Shown here in pieces: positions 1 through 10,423 of a stretch of 64,000 bases of DNA. The notes under the pieces are model-generated. The model made no database searches, had not been told where the DNA came from, and saw only the letters and a program-made list of their open reading frames with translations. Location: contig NZ_CP060092.1 in NCBI RefSeq assembly GCF_014217335.1, positions 265,501 to 329,500 of the forward strand, in the 5' to 3' direction. Within the stretch, counting starts at the first letter, position 1; every line of letters begins with the position of its first letter. The translations under genes were made by a program, and so were the position numbers. The DNA is from Teredinibacter purpureus (GTDB lineage: Bacteria; Pseudomonadota; Gammaproteobacteria; Pseudomonadales; Cellvibrionaceae).

Positions 1-1
1 C

Positions 2-163
2 CGGTACCGAGAAGAGTTGCTCACCTTTCTTGAGGAGTGCGAGCACGAACAAGAGGACAAACCTAGCCCATTGCCAATACCCTCTGAAAACGTAAAGGTG
101 CCAGAATTGGCGACGTCCACAAAGGCACACAACACCGCAGTGTGTGACGCTGTGGACGCATAA
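2..163 (+). CDS. 3' end of an unidentified gene (partial)
   Basis: An open frame runs from the window edge to a TAA at 161-163, giving the last 53 residues of a protein. The piece is acidic and polar (ELLTFLEECEHEQEDK near the start), then a Pro/Ser/Thr-rich tail ending AVCDAVDA. No domain is recognisable. A perfect hairpin with a T-run lies about 20 bp after the stop, which supports a real gene end here. The function cannot be judged from this fragment. Confidence 0.55.
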   Translation, partial: RYREELLTFLEECEHEQEDKPSPLPIPSENVKVPELATSTKAHNTAVCDAVDA

Positions 164-182
164 AACCAAGTAACCACAAACG

Positions 183-226
183 CGCAGGCGCTTTTCCCTG
201 TTACCACAAAAAGCGCCTGCGTTTTT
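183..226 (+). terminator. Rho-independent terminator
   Basis: Perfect 13-bp stem: CGCAGGCGCTTTT (183-195) pairs with AAAAGCGCCTGCG (209-221), with a 13-nt loop, followed by five T (222-226). It lies just after the partial gene ending at 163 and reads on the + strand. The next gene lies on the opposite strand and converges on it. Confidence 0.9.
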
Positions 227-314
227 ACTGTTGTTAGATTTTCAAAGATTGTTTAAATCGTTACTGCGCGGGCTTGCACTCAATAATTCAAGCGCTTTGA
301 TCATTGACTACCCA

Positions 315-2348
315 TTAAAATTGCCACTCTCCGCCAAGCAGTAACTCTCGCCCTCGGTTTGGTAGGCCTTCGCTGAAAGGTGCCCCAACGGGTGGGGTAA
401 AATAATCATTCCCTGCAATGTTTTTTACTTGAAGAAAAATATTCCATTGTTCCGACAAGCCATACTGTACTTTTCCATTAAGCACCCAATAAGTGTCGAG
501 TGATACTTGATCGCCACCCATACCATAGAACGCTCTGTTTCCTCGGTACACCGCGCTTACATTTGCATTCCACGATTGCCGTTGGTAATTAATAACGCCA
601 CTGGCCAGCACCCCAGCTTCACGCAATGAATTTTCAGGTTTATTTAGTAACCGGGTATACGTACCTTTTAATAACCACTCTCGATTGAGTTCATGAGATA
701 TTTCAAACTCTATCCCTTTCGAAAACTCATCACCGTCTATATTGCGATATTCTAACTGGCCACCACTACCCGCCACCAATTCAATACTATCTTGAAAGCG
801 GTTTTCAAAATATCCCCATGTCAGCTCCGTATGTTGCCACTGACCATAGCCGATTAATTCCCAGGTATTTACCGTTTCGGGAGTGACACTTAGGTTGCCC
901 ACGGCCGGAGCATTCACTAAGTTCAATTCATTTTCGGCCGGTGCTCGAAAGGCTTCACCGTATAATAATTTGAGGCTATAGGAATCACCAAACTCTTGTA
1001 CTAGCCCTATTCTTGGGCTCACTTGCTCACCGATCTCGTCAAACCGATCGTAGCGCAACCCAAACGTAAGGTGTGATTTTTCCCAAAGGTCACGTTGATA
1101 CTGGCTATAGGCACCCCAAATATTCCGTGACGTAGCTAGTTGCGCAACCGATACAATAGAAACGTCGTCTGAATAACGGATGGGTAACTCATTACGCCCA
1201 AGCGCGCCTAAATCGAAATTCGCTTTACCCGTTAGCTCCGGCACATCCAAATGTCTAAACTCAAACCCGAATTGTAAATTTGCGTCCGCCGCTAGCGTCC
1301 AATCTACGTGCCACTGCGCTCGCGACTCACTAAAGCCCTCAAAGAAGCCCCGCTGTATCAACGGCTCAGCGCTACTCGGCTCACTTATAAGCTCGAAAGC
1401 AGAAGGCGGGCTGCGTTGCATACGTACATCGGTAGTTGAATAACTGTGCCCTAGCCACACATATGATTCAAGGCTGTGCCATGAGAACGCTTGTTTTAAC
1501 GACAGCGAGGCCAATGAGGACTTACGGTAATTAATGCCGTTAGCAGGGCTCGTAATGCTCACAAAATTGTCAGCCTGATTTTCGCTGTATTGCGCCTGAA
1601 TGAGAGTGTCGTACCACTGGTACTTAAGATTAAATTCCGCCCGCTGCCGAGGGTCATCGGTATTGGCATACCCAGAATTAAAGATATCCGGCACGGTATA
1701 ATCTTCACCGGAATCGGCTTCAACATTTCCGTAAAAATCTAAATGCCCGCCCAATAAACGCTTCGACGCGAATGCATAGGCATTTTTTCGATTGAAGCTA
1801 CCTACGCTTGCACCCACTCGATTAACGCCCGAGCGGCTCACAATATTAATAACACCCATCATGGCATTGGAGCCATAAATAGCCGCACCAGGGCCACGAA
1901 TAAACTCAACCGTCTCGATTTGCTTAAGAGAAAAGGAAGGCACAACAACCGCAGCGCCATTGGATCGTGCATCGTCAATACGGTGTCCATCGAGCATAAT
2001 CAGAATTTCAGCACTCGGCACACTGACTCTACGACCACGTGAAGAGTAGGGGTAATCTAAGGGGGTACCGTTAGAACGATAGGCTTGAAAGCCGGGCACC
2101 AAGTTCATGAGTTCGTCCAGCGTATCGAGGCCCAGCAATTTTATTTGGGCCTGACTAAACACGGTTACCGCTGTAGGCACTTTTTTTAGGGATTCAGAGG
2201 TAAGCGTGGCGCCACGCACTTTAATCTGCATAAGTTCAGCCAAAGAAAGGTTGAATATGCCAAGATCATCCAGTTGTGCTTTTGCTGGCTGAACGCTCAT
2301 CATCCCTGCCACAAGCAGAATCACCGATGTTTTAATTATACGATCCAC
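315..2348 (-). CDS. TonB-dependent outer-membrane receptor
   Basis: A 677-residue receptor that would import a scarce ligand across the outer membrane using TonB energy. The GTG start (2346-2348) follows an AGG-rich ribosome site. The N-terminus is a signal peptide ending near PAKAQ. After it comes the DLxxLSLAELMQIKV segment typical of many proteobacterial receptors, then a plug domain at about residues 50-170 (VPTAVTVFSQAQI, LVPGFQAYR, RGPGAAIYGSNAMMGVINI). The remaining ~500 residues are beta-barrel-like and end in an aromatic (EWQF), as outer-membrane proteins do. The substrate is unknown: no transport, siderophore or polysaccharide gene adjoins it. I saw no cobalamin riboswitch or Fur box upstream. 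Confidence 0.9.
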   Translation of the reverse strand: MDRIIKTSVILLVAGMMSVQPAKAQLDDLGIFNLSLAELMQIKVRGATLTSESLKKVPTAVTVFSQAQIKLLGLDTLDELMNLVPGFQAYRSNGTPLDYPYSSRGRRVSVPSAEILIMLDGHRIDDARSNGAAVVVPSFSLKQIETVEFIRGPGAAIYGSNAMMGVINIVSRSGVNRVGASVGSFNRKNAYAFASKRLLGGHLDFYGNVEADSGEDYTVPDIFNSGYANTDDPRQRAEFNLKYQWYDTLIQAQYSENQADNFVSITSPANGINYRKSSLASLSLKQAFSWHSLESYVWLGHSYSTTDVRMQRSPPSAFELISEPSSAEPLIQRGFFEGFSESRAQWHVDWTLAADANLQFGFEFRHLDVPELTGKANFDLGALGRNELPIRYSDDVSIVSVAQLATSRNIWGAYSQYQRDLWEKSHLTFGLRYDRFDEIGEQVSPRIGLVQEFGDSYSLKLLYGEAFRAPAENELNLVNAPAVGNLSVTPETVNTWELIGYGQWQHTELTWGYFENRFQDSIELVAGSGGQLEYRNIDGDEFSKGIEFEISHELNREWLLKGTYTRLLNKPENSLREAGVLASGVINYQRQSWNANVSAVYRGNRAFYGMGGDQVSLDTYWVLNGKVQYGLSEQWNIFLQVKNIAGNDYFTPPVGAPFSEGLPNRGRELLLGGEWQF

Positions 2349-2901
2349 ACCCTAGCCTCGTCAGTTGCACCTGCCTATCCACCCATGTTAATTAAGTTTA
2401 TATCCTCACGGCAACGCAAACCTCTACAGAGTTTAGTCCATGAGAGTATTTAACGGCAAAGACTCGTGTATTTCCTGCACTACCGTCACCCTAGAACCTC
2501 TCCTTACTCATTCATCAAGAGTTTCTAACCCCCACAACACAACACGCGAAGCAGCGTTAGCACGCAAATTTGGCGCGAACTTCATTTAGCAAACCCGACT
2601 ATTGCCTGCCGCTCTCATAGCGCCACCGTTAACATTCGAAAAATTTACCCAACCTTAAGATATCTTACGACTACTCGATATTTACCTACCCCTTACTCTC
2701 TATCGAAAACTAGCCGAAAGTCACCCATCAGCTCCCTACACAACCCCTAATGGCCGTCCTAATTACCACCATAATTCATCACCACAGCGTCTGTGCTTGG
2801 CCATATTTACTCGTTACGCTTAAACCACACTGTAAAAACTGGCTCTAATACCGTCTAATAGAGCCAATACCTCTTTAACTTATTGGTCACAGGATTCTCC
2901 A
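2349..2901. other. Divergent intergenic region, 553 bp
   Basis: This separates the leftward receptor gene from rightward yfhM and should hold both promoters. I see no convincing ORF or riboswitch core. The only ordered element is a 12-bp perfect palindrome TAAGATATCTTA at 2656-2667, which could be a regulator site but is short enough to be chance. Confidence 0.4.
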
Positions 2902-5900
2902 ATGCCCTCTTTATTGATGCGCCTAACAACGTTATTGATCGCCAGTACACTCCTGCTCACGGCTTGTAGTGAAAAACCAGCCGTTACCACTGATGATCCT
3001 CAACTGAGCCCAAATGCCAATACGAGTACCGTGGCGCCGGCAGAGGCCGTAGCGCCAATTAGGGCCAATAAGTCCTTAATTAAAGTATTAGATATTTCTG
3101 AACGCTCGCGCGAAGGTCGCAATGGCATAGCCGTTACCTTTAACACCCCCCTCGATAGCCGCGCCGATATTAATTCGTTTTTCGTGATCGATAAACAACC
3201 ACAAGGGCGTGTCGACGGCAGTTGGATAATAGGAAAAGACACGCGAAAAGCCTGGTTTATGAATGTTGAGCCCAACACCACCTATCACATCACCGTGAAC
3301 CCAGGCTTGGTGGCCATGAACAAAAGTCAGCTGTTAACAGGCAGCGATGCCCTCGTCACTCTGCGTTCATTACAACCTTCAGTGAACTTCGATTCCGATG
3401 GGATGGTTTTACCCTTAGGTTACGCCTCAGGGCTACCCGTGGTGAGTGTGAATATTCCATCCATCGACATTGATTTTTTCCGTATCCGTGATGACCGCAT
3501 TGCAGAGTTTGTTAATTTTACCCAGCGTAACGGTCGCGATAGCTGGTATGCCAATCGATTAGCAAAAATGGGCGAATTGGCTCACAGCGCGCGTTTCGAT
3601 TTAAACCCACCTAAAAATACACGCGTTAAACGCGATCTCAATATCCAACAATTCGAAGCCCTCCGGCACGCGGGTTTATACCTCGCAATCATGCGGCCGG
3701 CAGGCGATTACGAAGACAAAATTATTACGTGGTTTGCAATTACGGATATAGGCCTGCACCTTCGGCACTATAAAAATCAATTAGATGTACACGCCGCCTC
3801 ACTGACAACGGGTAAGCCGCTGGAAGGCGTCACATTAGAGCTACTCGACAAGAAGAACCGTGTACTTGCCTCTAACACCACAACACAAAACGGCCTTGCC
3901 AGCTTTAACGGCCACTTTGCCGAGGCCAGTGTGCTAGTGGGAACCGCCAAAAACCAATACACCCTTCTTAATTTGCGACAGCCTGCGCTCGACCTTTCAG
4001 AATTTGATCTTGGGAGCCGCCCCTCTCTCCCGCACGAACTCTTTATTTACGGCCCTCGTGATCTATACCGACCAGGAGAAACCGCCACTTTTAGCGCACT
4101 TTTGCGTGATCACGACGGTAAGCTAGGGCAAACCAGCGTACTCACCGCCAACATTCGAAACCCTTCGGGCAGTACCGCTAAAGCCTTTAAATGGAGCCCA
4201 GATGAACAAGGCTATTACCAATTAAGTTGGACCATTCCCAGCAGCGCGCCCACCGGAAAATGGGAATTGGTCGTCACTGGCCTGATGGAAAAACCCATTA
4301 CGTATAACTTTAACGTCGAAGAATTTTTACCTGAACGCCTTAAATTAACCATGGGTGAACACCTTAAACGCACAGAAGTCTTGAACAAAGACACCAATGT
4401 CACCCTCCCTATACTCGGGGAGTACCTCTACGGAGCGCCGGCAGCTGGAAATAAATTCAGCAGCTTATTGCAGGTTTCAAAATGGCGCGATGCCGTGGAA
4501 TCGTTAAAAGGTTACGAGTTTGGCGATATTGCCGACACTAACTACTCGGCGTACGAAGAATTGCAAGACATCACCCTTAATACCGACGGTAAAGCCTCTT
4601 TAAATATTCGCTCCTATTGGAATGACACCCGCTCGCCATTAAAGGTGAATATTGTGGGCAGTTTATTTGAATCTGGCGGTCGCCCGGTTACCCGTGCTCA
4701 CCCTCTTTTAATTTGGCCAAAAAGCCATTTAATGGGTATTCGACCTCACTTTGGTGACACCAATCCCGAACCCGGTACTTCGGTAAAATTCGACATAGTC
4801 AACGCCAATAGCCAAGGCGAACTCGCGATTGCCGAAAACGTAGATATAACCCTAATTCGAGAAGACACCGAATACTTTTGGGAATACAACGAACACCAAG
4901 GTTGGCACTGGAATTACACCGAAAAAGAATTTGTTGTCGCCACGGAATCGATTAGCCTCGACGACACCACCGCCGGCACCGTTAGCTTTCCCGTTGATTG
5001 GGGCGAGTACCGATTAGAAGTACGCAATGTTGAGACCAATAGCCTATCTAGCCTACGTTTTTTCGCGGGTCACAACTGGTATTACGATTGGGAAAATGCC
5101 GACGACTCCGTCGCGGCACGGCCCGATAAAATCAATCTCGCTCTGGACAAAAATGCCTATAGCCCAGGCGACGTAGCCACGCTAAAAATCTTACCGCCCG
5201 CCGACGGTGAAGCACTCATTTTAGTGGAGTCTGATAAACCTTTATGGAGTAAAAAAATAGCGGTTAAAGCCGCCGGCAGCGTGGTAGAAATCCCCATTGA
5301 CCCCAGCTGGGACACGCACAATCTTTATATCTCGGCCTTGTTAATTCAGCCCGCTGGAAACACGCTTTCCACCACGCCTAAGCGCGCACTCGGCCTCATT
5401 CACTTACCGCTCGACAGAAGCGAGCGCAAGCTAGACATTCAAATAGAAGCGCCAGAAAAAGTACTCCCAGAAACGACCGTAACGGTGCATGTATCGCTCC
5501 CCTCTAACACCACACAAGGTTCGGTAAATACCGCCAGCCATAACGCTCGCGTTACCTTGGCCGCCGTCGATGTTGGTGTTCTGAATATTAGCGACTTTGA
5601 AACACCCGACCCCTTCGGTTACTTCTTCAGTAAGCGTCGCTACGGTATCGACGCAAAAGATATGTACGCGGACGTAATCGAGTTCAACCAAGCCGACCCC
5701 GCCGAATACCGTTTTGGTGGCGATGCTGATCTTGTGCGCGGTGGTAACAAACCGAAAAGTGATGTGCGAATTATCTCGCTCTATAACGGCCCCGTAGCCT
5801 TCGACGCTAGCGGGAAGGCACAGGTCAAATTCGATATTCCAGACTTTAATGGCCGTCTCCGTTTAATGGCCCTTGCCTATAGTGATATCGGTTACGGTAG

Positions 5901-7860
5901 TCACGAAAAAGAGATGACCGTTGCAGCACCGGTCATTGCTGAAATAGCCATGCCACGTTTTTTAGCCAAAGGCGACCACAGCGTAATAGCACTCGATGTC
6001 CAAAACCTAACGGACGAAACACAAACACTTACCGTGAACACTCACATAACCTTACCGTTAGCCATCACATCGCCAACCACCGCTAAACCACAAACCTTCA
6101 CCTTAGCGTCGAAAGAAAAAACCACGCTCCGCTACAACATTCAAGCCCTAGGGCACGATGGGCAAGCCACCATTCAAACCGATATTAGTGGTGAAGGCTT
6201 CGACGACTTTACACGGCGCTGGCAGTTAGGCTTACGCCCTGCCTACCCCGCCATCACAAAAAGTTTCTATACCGTTTTACAGACAGACGACATCTTCACG
6301 CTCTCGCCTGCACTGCTAGGCAATGCACTGCCCGATACCTTGCGCGCAGAAACCACCGTATCGCCGTCCATTAACTTAAATATTAACAACCAGCTTAACA
6401 ATTTACTGGCCTACCCCTACGGTTGTTTAGAGCAAACCTCTAGCCGTGCGTGGCCTTTGGTTTATGCAACGGCCGAAAACCAAGCGCGCTTTAATCTCAC
6501 CCCCATCAACGACACTAAACGATTCGAGATGATGCAAGCGGGCATCGATCGCATTATTAGTTTTCAACGTCGTAATGGTTCGTTTGGGCTATGGGGTAAA
6601 GACTCACCAGAAGAACACTGGCTCACCGTATACGCCACGGACTTTTTACTCACCGCACAAAAAATAGGTATGGATGTACCTCAGGCACCACTGCAAAAAG
6701 CGGTCGATCGTCTAAATCACTATTTACACAGTTCACGCACTTTTGTGCGACAGCGTTGGTCCAACGCCCCTAAACATTATGCCTTCGCAACAAAAGCCTA
6801 TGCCGCCTATGTATTAAGTGAACTTAACAGCGCCCCTTTAGGCACACTGCGTAACCTCTATAACAAAGAATTTAACCACGCTAATTCTGGTTTGTCACAA
6901 ATACACCTTGGCTTAGCCTTGCTCAATATGGGCGACAAACAAAACGGAACACTCGCACTAGAAAAAGCAACCACACATTTCGACAACGACTATGGTTACT
7001 GGGGCGATTACGGCAGCTCTATTCGCGATAGTGGTATGAGTATTCATTTACTGCTCAAGCATAACCAACACACAACCGCTGCGTTTGAATTGGCCATCGA
7101 ATTGCAACACGCTGTTCGCGAGCGACAATGGCTCAGCACTCAAGAACGTATTAGTTTGTTTATGGCCGGTCTAACGCTAGAGAACAATGCCAACACACCG
7201 TGGAACGCCACATGGCAATTAGGCAACGCGCCCGCAGAAACGCTGCAACGCACTCTTTCGTGGTCTCAAAAATTAAGTGCCAATGCCCTTCAACAAGCAG
7301 CAAGCCTTACCTCTAAACATGGCGACCCCTTGTACGTTAGTACCACCATCAACGGTTACGGAGCGCAGGCACCAGCGCCCGAAAGCAGTGGCTTTGAAAT
7401 AGAACGCACATGGTTCAATAGCCGCGGCGAACCCATTGTGCCTAAAGACGTTAATGCGGGTGATTTACTGCTGGGCCATATTGCCGTGACCGCCGAAAAA
7501 CGAATACCCGATGCGCTCATCATTAACTTACTACCGGCGGGTTTTGAATTAGAAAACCAAAATTTAAATCACGCAATGAACTTACAGGCGTTTACCATTG
7601 ACGGAGAGCTGCTCACTGAACTAGAAAAAAATACGCAGCTTAACTACAGCGAATACCGCGATGACCGATTCGTTGCAGCTGTTAACCAACCCAGCCACCG
7701 AGCGAGCCATGTCTTCTTTATGATGCGCGCGGTTACTCCGGGCCAATATCGCGTGCCGCCGGCAATGGTAGAAGATATGTATCGCCCAGAAATTCGCGGC
7801 ATTAGCGATACCTTGGATACCATTACCATTTTGGCAGCCCCAGTAGCCACCGCACCCTAA
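2902..7860 (+). CDS. yfhM: Bacterial alpha-2-macroglobulin (YfhM type), lipoprotein
   Basis: A 1652-residue periplasmic protease trap. The signal peptide ends in a lipobox (LLTAC, Cys22), so the mature protein should be lipid-anchored. The thioester motif CLEQ begins at Cys1175 within YGCLEQT; it would covalently capture attacking proteases after bait-region cleavage. Upstream are the repeated macroglobulin-like beta domains (for example the DLYRPGETATFSALLRD segment, about residues 388-404). The alpha/alpha thioester domain follows the CLEQ, and a receptor-binding-like C-terminus ends the protein. Length matches the family. The next gene is pbpC, the classic partner: trap plus peptidoglycan repair synthase, thought to protect cells when the envelope is breached. 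Confidence 0.95.
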   Translation: MPSLLMRLTTLLIASTLLLTACSEKPAVTTDDPQLSPNANTSTVAPAEAVAPIRANKSLIKVLDISERSREGRNGIAVTFNTPLDSRADINSFFVIDKQPQGRVDGSWIIGKDTRKAWFMNVEPNTTYHITVNPGLVAMNKSQLLTGSDALVTLRSLQPSVNFDSDGMVLPLGYASGLPVVSVNIPSIDIDFFRIRDDRIAEFVNFTQRNGRDSWYANRLAKMGELAHSARFDLNPPKNTRVKRDLNIQQFEALRHAGLYLAIMRPAGDYEDKIITWFAITDIGLHLRHYKNQLDVHAASLTTGKPLEGVTLELLDKKNRVLASNTTTQNGLASFNGHFAEASVLVGTAKNQYTLLNLRQPALDLSEFDLGSRPSLPHELFIYGPRDLYRPGETATFSALLRDHDGKLGQTSVLTANIRNPSGSTAKAFKWSPDEQGYYQLSWTIPSSAPTGKWELVVTGLMEKPITYNFNVEEFLPERLKLTMGEHLKRTEVLNKDTNVTLPILGEYLYGAPAAGNKFSSLLQVSKWRDAVESLKGYEFGDIADTNYSAYEELQDITLNTDGKASLNIRSYWNDTRSPLKVNIVGSLFESGGRPVTRAHPLLIWPKSHLMGIRPHFGDTNPEPGTSVKFDIVNANSQGELAIAENVDITLIREDTEYFWEYNEHQGWHWNYTEKEFVVATESISLDDTTAGTVSFPVDWGEYRLEVRNVETNSLSSLRFFAGHNWYYDWENADDSVAARPDKINLALDKNAYSPGDVATLKILPPADGEALILVESDKPLWSKKIAVKAAGSVVEIPIDPSWDTHNLYISALLIQPAGNTLSTTPKRALGLIHLPLDRSERKLDIQIEAPEKVLPETTVTVHVSLPSNTTQGSVNTASHNARVTLAAVDVGVLNISDFETPDPFGYFFSKRRYGIDAKDMYADVIEFNQADPAEYRFGGDADLVRGGNKPKSDVRIISLYNGPVAFDASGKAQVKFDIPDFNGRLRLMALAYSDIGYGSHEKEMTVAAPVIAEIAMPRFLAKGDHSVIALDVQNLTDETQTLTVNTHITLPLAITSPTTAKPQTFTLASKEKTTLRYNIQALGHDGQATIQTDISGEGFDDFTRRWQLGLRPAYPAITKSFYTVLQTDDIFTLSPALLGNALPDTLRAETTVSPSINLNINNQLNNLLAYPYGCLEQTSSRAWPLVYATAENQARFNLTPINDTKRFEMMQAGIDRIISFQRRNGSFGLWGKDSPEEHWLTVYATDFLLTAQKIGMDVPQAPLQKAVDRLNHYLHSSRTFVRQRWSNAPKHYAFATKAYAAYVLSELNSAPLGTLRNLYNKEFNHANSGLSQIHLGLALLNMGDKQNGTLALEKATTHFDNDYGYWGDYGSSIRDSGMSIHLLLKHNQHTTAAFELAIELQHAVRERQWLSTQERISLFMAGLTLENNANTPWNATWQLGNAPAETLQRTLSWSQKLSANALQQAASLTSKHGDPLYVSTTINGYGAQAPAPESSGFEIERTWFNSRGEPIVPKDVNAGDLLLGHIAVTAEKRIPDALIINLLPAGFELENQNLNHAMNLQAFTIDGELLTELEKNTQLNYSEYRDDRFVAAVNQPSHRASHVFFMMRAVTPGQYRVPPAMVEDMYRPEIRGISDTLDTITILAAPVATAP

Positions 7861-7870
7861 TGGCCCTAAA

Positions 7871-7944
7871 TAGAACGATTGTTTCGGCCAATAAAACCTG
7901 CGCCTCTTCCTGCGGCGCAGGCAAGCTCGTCAACAATCGTTCTA
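7871..7944. repeat. Nested perfect inverted repeat between yfhM and pbpC
   Basis: Outer arms TAGAACGATTGTT (7871-7883) and AACAATCGTTCTA (7932-7944) are perfectly complementary over 13 bp. Inside them a second perfect stem, CCTGCGCC (7897-7904) with GGCGCAGG (7914-7921), closes on a 9-nt loop. The RNA would fold into a long two-tier hairpin. No T-run follows, so it does not look like an ordinary terminator. It may set the yfhM to pbpC expression ratio or stabilise the upstream message. Confidence 0.7.
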
Positions 7945-7996
7945 ACTTCACTGTAATTAATACGTGTAACTCTACGGTTATTTTCCCTTAGTGTTT

Positions 7997-10390
7997 ATGA
8001 AAAAACTCACCCTTTCTACGCGCTACCCACGCACCATTCGACTGGCCTTTGCGCTGGGTATTATCGGTTTTCTATGCGCTGGGCTCGATTATTTTTACCC
8101 GCTCAACCTTCCTACCGACGACGATTTATTCGCCCGCGTTGTTGTCGACAGCAACGGACGCCCGCTGCGTGCATTCCCAGATTCGAAAGGCGTATGGCGT
8201 TACGCCATAACGTTAGATGACGTCTCCCCACTGTATTTAGACGCGCTGCTCAACTACGAAGATCGCCGCTTTTGGTATCACCCTGGCATAGACCCCATCG
8301 CCATTACCCGCGCCGCCATTGGCAATATTAAACACCAACGCATTGTCTCGGGAGGCTCAACCCTTTCGATGCAGGTCGCACGCTTACTTCACCCTCATTC
8401 ACGCAGTTTTTCAGGCAAGTTTTACCAAATGTTACGTACCTTGCAATTGGAGTGGCATTTAACCAAAACCGAAATTCTAACGCTCTACTGCAACATCGCG
8501 CCCTTTGGCGGCACCATCGAAGGCGTGCAAGCGGCCAGCTATACCTATTTAAATAAACCTGCGAGCGACCTTACCCGCGCTGAAGCCGCCCTACTCGCCG
8601 TGCTCCCCCAATCCCCCACTCGACTAAGGCCGGACTTACACCCAAAGGCCGCCGAACAGGCACGTAACAAAGTGCTTGTTCGTATGGAACACTTTAATGA
8701 ATGGACACAAGCGGAAATAGACGAAGCCAAAATTGAACACGTTTATGCGGTACACCGCAAACCCCAGCGTCACGCCCCACTTCTCTCACGGCGATTAGTC
8801 AAACAAGCGCGCCAGCTAAAAGGCACGGTTAAAACAACGCTTGATGGTGAGTTACAGCGCGCACTAGAAGATTACGTACGCTATTACGTAGAAGGCCAGC
8901 CAGACAAAACCTCCGCAGCCGTTCTTGTTGTCGACAACCAAAGCAATAACGTACTGGCCTATGTGGGTACCGCGCAATTTGGTGATCCCGCTCGGTTCGG
9001 CCATGTGGATATGGTGCAGGCCATTCGCTCACCCGGCAGTTTATTAAAACCCTTTTTAGTGGCCATGGCATTAGACAAAGGTTTAATTCATTCCCATTCA
9101 TTGTTAAGCGATACACCCCGCCATTGGGGTGATTACCGGCCGGGCAATTTTAGCGGCGGTTTTTCTGGCCCGGTAAGTGTTACCGAGGCGCTACAGCGTT
9201 CGCTGAACATTCCGGCGGTCAATTTAATGCAACAATTTGGCCCCGCCGATTTTAACGCTCGCTTACAGAATGCAGGCTTACAGTTACACCGGCCAAACGG
9301 GCAAGACAATTTAGCCGTAATACTGGGCGGAGTTGGGCTCACGCTAGAAGACTTAGTACGAGGCTATAGCGCCTTCGCCAATCAAGGGCAAAGCCGACCA
9401 CTGCGTTATTTTCAAACCACTCAAAACACACCACGCAAGCCAACGCAGGCCGTCGCGAATGCAACACGCGCCCCAAATGAAAGTCGTTATTTTTTTAGCC
9501 CTCAAGCCGCGTGGGTAACCCAAAATATGTTAAGCGAAATTCCTCGGCCCGGTAGTGTGCACAGTATTTCCGCCTTGGCAAACCACGAAAAATTCGCATG
9601 GAAAACAGGCACCAGTTACGGCTACCGCGATTCATGGGCTATTGGTGTAAGCCGTCGCTATACCATTGGCGTTTGGATAGGCCGGCCCGACGGTACTGCC
9701 AACCCTGGCGCCAGTGGACGCTCCCATGCGGGCCCTTTACTGCACGCCATTACCGATCACTTAGACCATGCTCGACAAGCCATTGCGCAACCCGACGGTA
9801 TTACGCAACGGGAAATTTGTTGGCCTTTGGGCACTCTTAAACACGAACAACCCGACGCCCACTGCCACAAAGAACATCTCGCTTGGATCATTAACGACAC
9901 CGTTCCGCCGAGCTGGCCCGATAGATTCCAACCACTAATAACAAACCCTATGCCTTACTGGGTTGACCGAGAATCGGGCATGCGTACCCACAAGCACTGT
10001 GAACACGGCCACAGTGCCGCACATTCGGCAGCACTGTGGCCATTAGACTTGGAAGCATGGTTGGCGCCGCGCTTTCGTCGCAGCGCATTACTGCCGTCGC
10101 TCTCCCCGAGCTGCGCTCCCCTGTCGGCTAATAGCCGCGAGATTAAAATAAACAGCCTTCAAAATGGCAGTCTCTATTCATCACCGGCAAATTCATCGGA
10201 ACTGCCCAGTATTGCGTTGCAAGCAACAGGCGGAGAAGGTTTACATTTTTGGTATGTGAATGGGCGTTTTCACCATCGAGCCCCAGCGATGGCGTCATTA
10301 AATTTAACGTTTAGCGAACGAGGGGCATTTCAAATAGTGGTGGTGGACAGTGCCGGTAATATCGACAAAGTCTCGATAGAGGTACGTTAA
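7997..10390 (+). CDS. pbpC: Penicillin-binding protein 1C
   Basis: Bifunctional peptidoglycan synthase of 797 residues. One N-terminal membrane segment (about 15-35) anchors a glycosyltransferase domain: YEDRRFWYHPGIDP carries the catalytic Glu, followed by SGGSTLSMQVARLL. The transpeptidase domain has SPGSLLKPF (active-site Ser in SxxK), an SLN motif (QRSLNIPAVN) and KTGTS. The last ~90 residues fit the PBP1C C-terminal domain. ATG 7997 is chosen; a GTG two codons earlier (7991) is equally open, and neither has a clear ribosome site. It lies 136 bp after yfhM, the usual arrangement for this envelope-repair pair. Confidence 0.94.
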   Translation: MKKLTLSTRYPRTIRLAFALGIIGFLCAGLDYFYPLNLPTDDDLFARVVVDSNGRPLRAFPDSKGVWRYAITLDDVSPLYLDALLNYEDRRFWYHPGIDPIAITRAAIGNIKHQRIVSGGSTLSMQVARLLHPHSRSFSGKFYQMLRTLQLEWHLTKTEILTLYCNIAPFGGTIEGVQAASYTYLNKPASDLTRAEAALLAVLPQSPTRLRPDLHPKAAEQARNKVLVRMEHFNEWTQAEIDEAKIEHVYAVHRKPQRHAPLLSRRLVKQARQLKGTVKTTLDGELQRALEDYVRYYVEGQPDKTSAAVLVVDNQSNNVLAYVGTAQFGDPARFGHVDMVQAIRSPGSLLKPFLVAMALDKGLIHSHSLLSDTPRHWGDYRPGNFSGGFSGPVSVTEALQRSLNIPAVNLMQQFGPADFNARLQNAGLQLHRPNGQDNLAVILGGVGLTLEDLVRGYSAFANQGQSRPLRYFQTTQNTPRKPTQAVANATRAPNESRYFFSPQAAWVTQNMLSEIPRPGSVHSISALANHEKFAWKTGTSYGYRDSWAIGVSRRYTIGVWIGRPDGTANPGASGRSHAGPLLHAITDHLDHARQAIAQPDGITQREICWPLGTLKHEQPDAHCHKEHLAWIINDTVPPSWPDRFQPLITNPMPYWVDRESGMRTHKHCEHGHSAAHSAALWPLDLEAWLAPRFRRSALLPSLSPSCAPLSANSREIKINSLQNGSLYSSPANSSELPSIALQATGGEGLHFWYVNGRFHHRAPAMASLNLTFSERGAFQIVVVDSAGNIDKVSIEVR

Positions 10391-10423
10391 CGCGCAATAA
10401 CGTACTGTTTCATCTTGAGTATT

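Noticed and set aside
2349..2600. Possible cobalamin or c-di-GMP riboswitch ahead of the first TonB-dependent receptor
   Set aside because: I could not find the conserved core boxes of either riboswitch on the minus strand, and the ribosome site is unobstructed.
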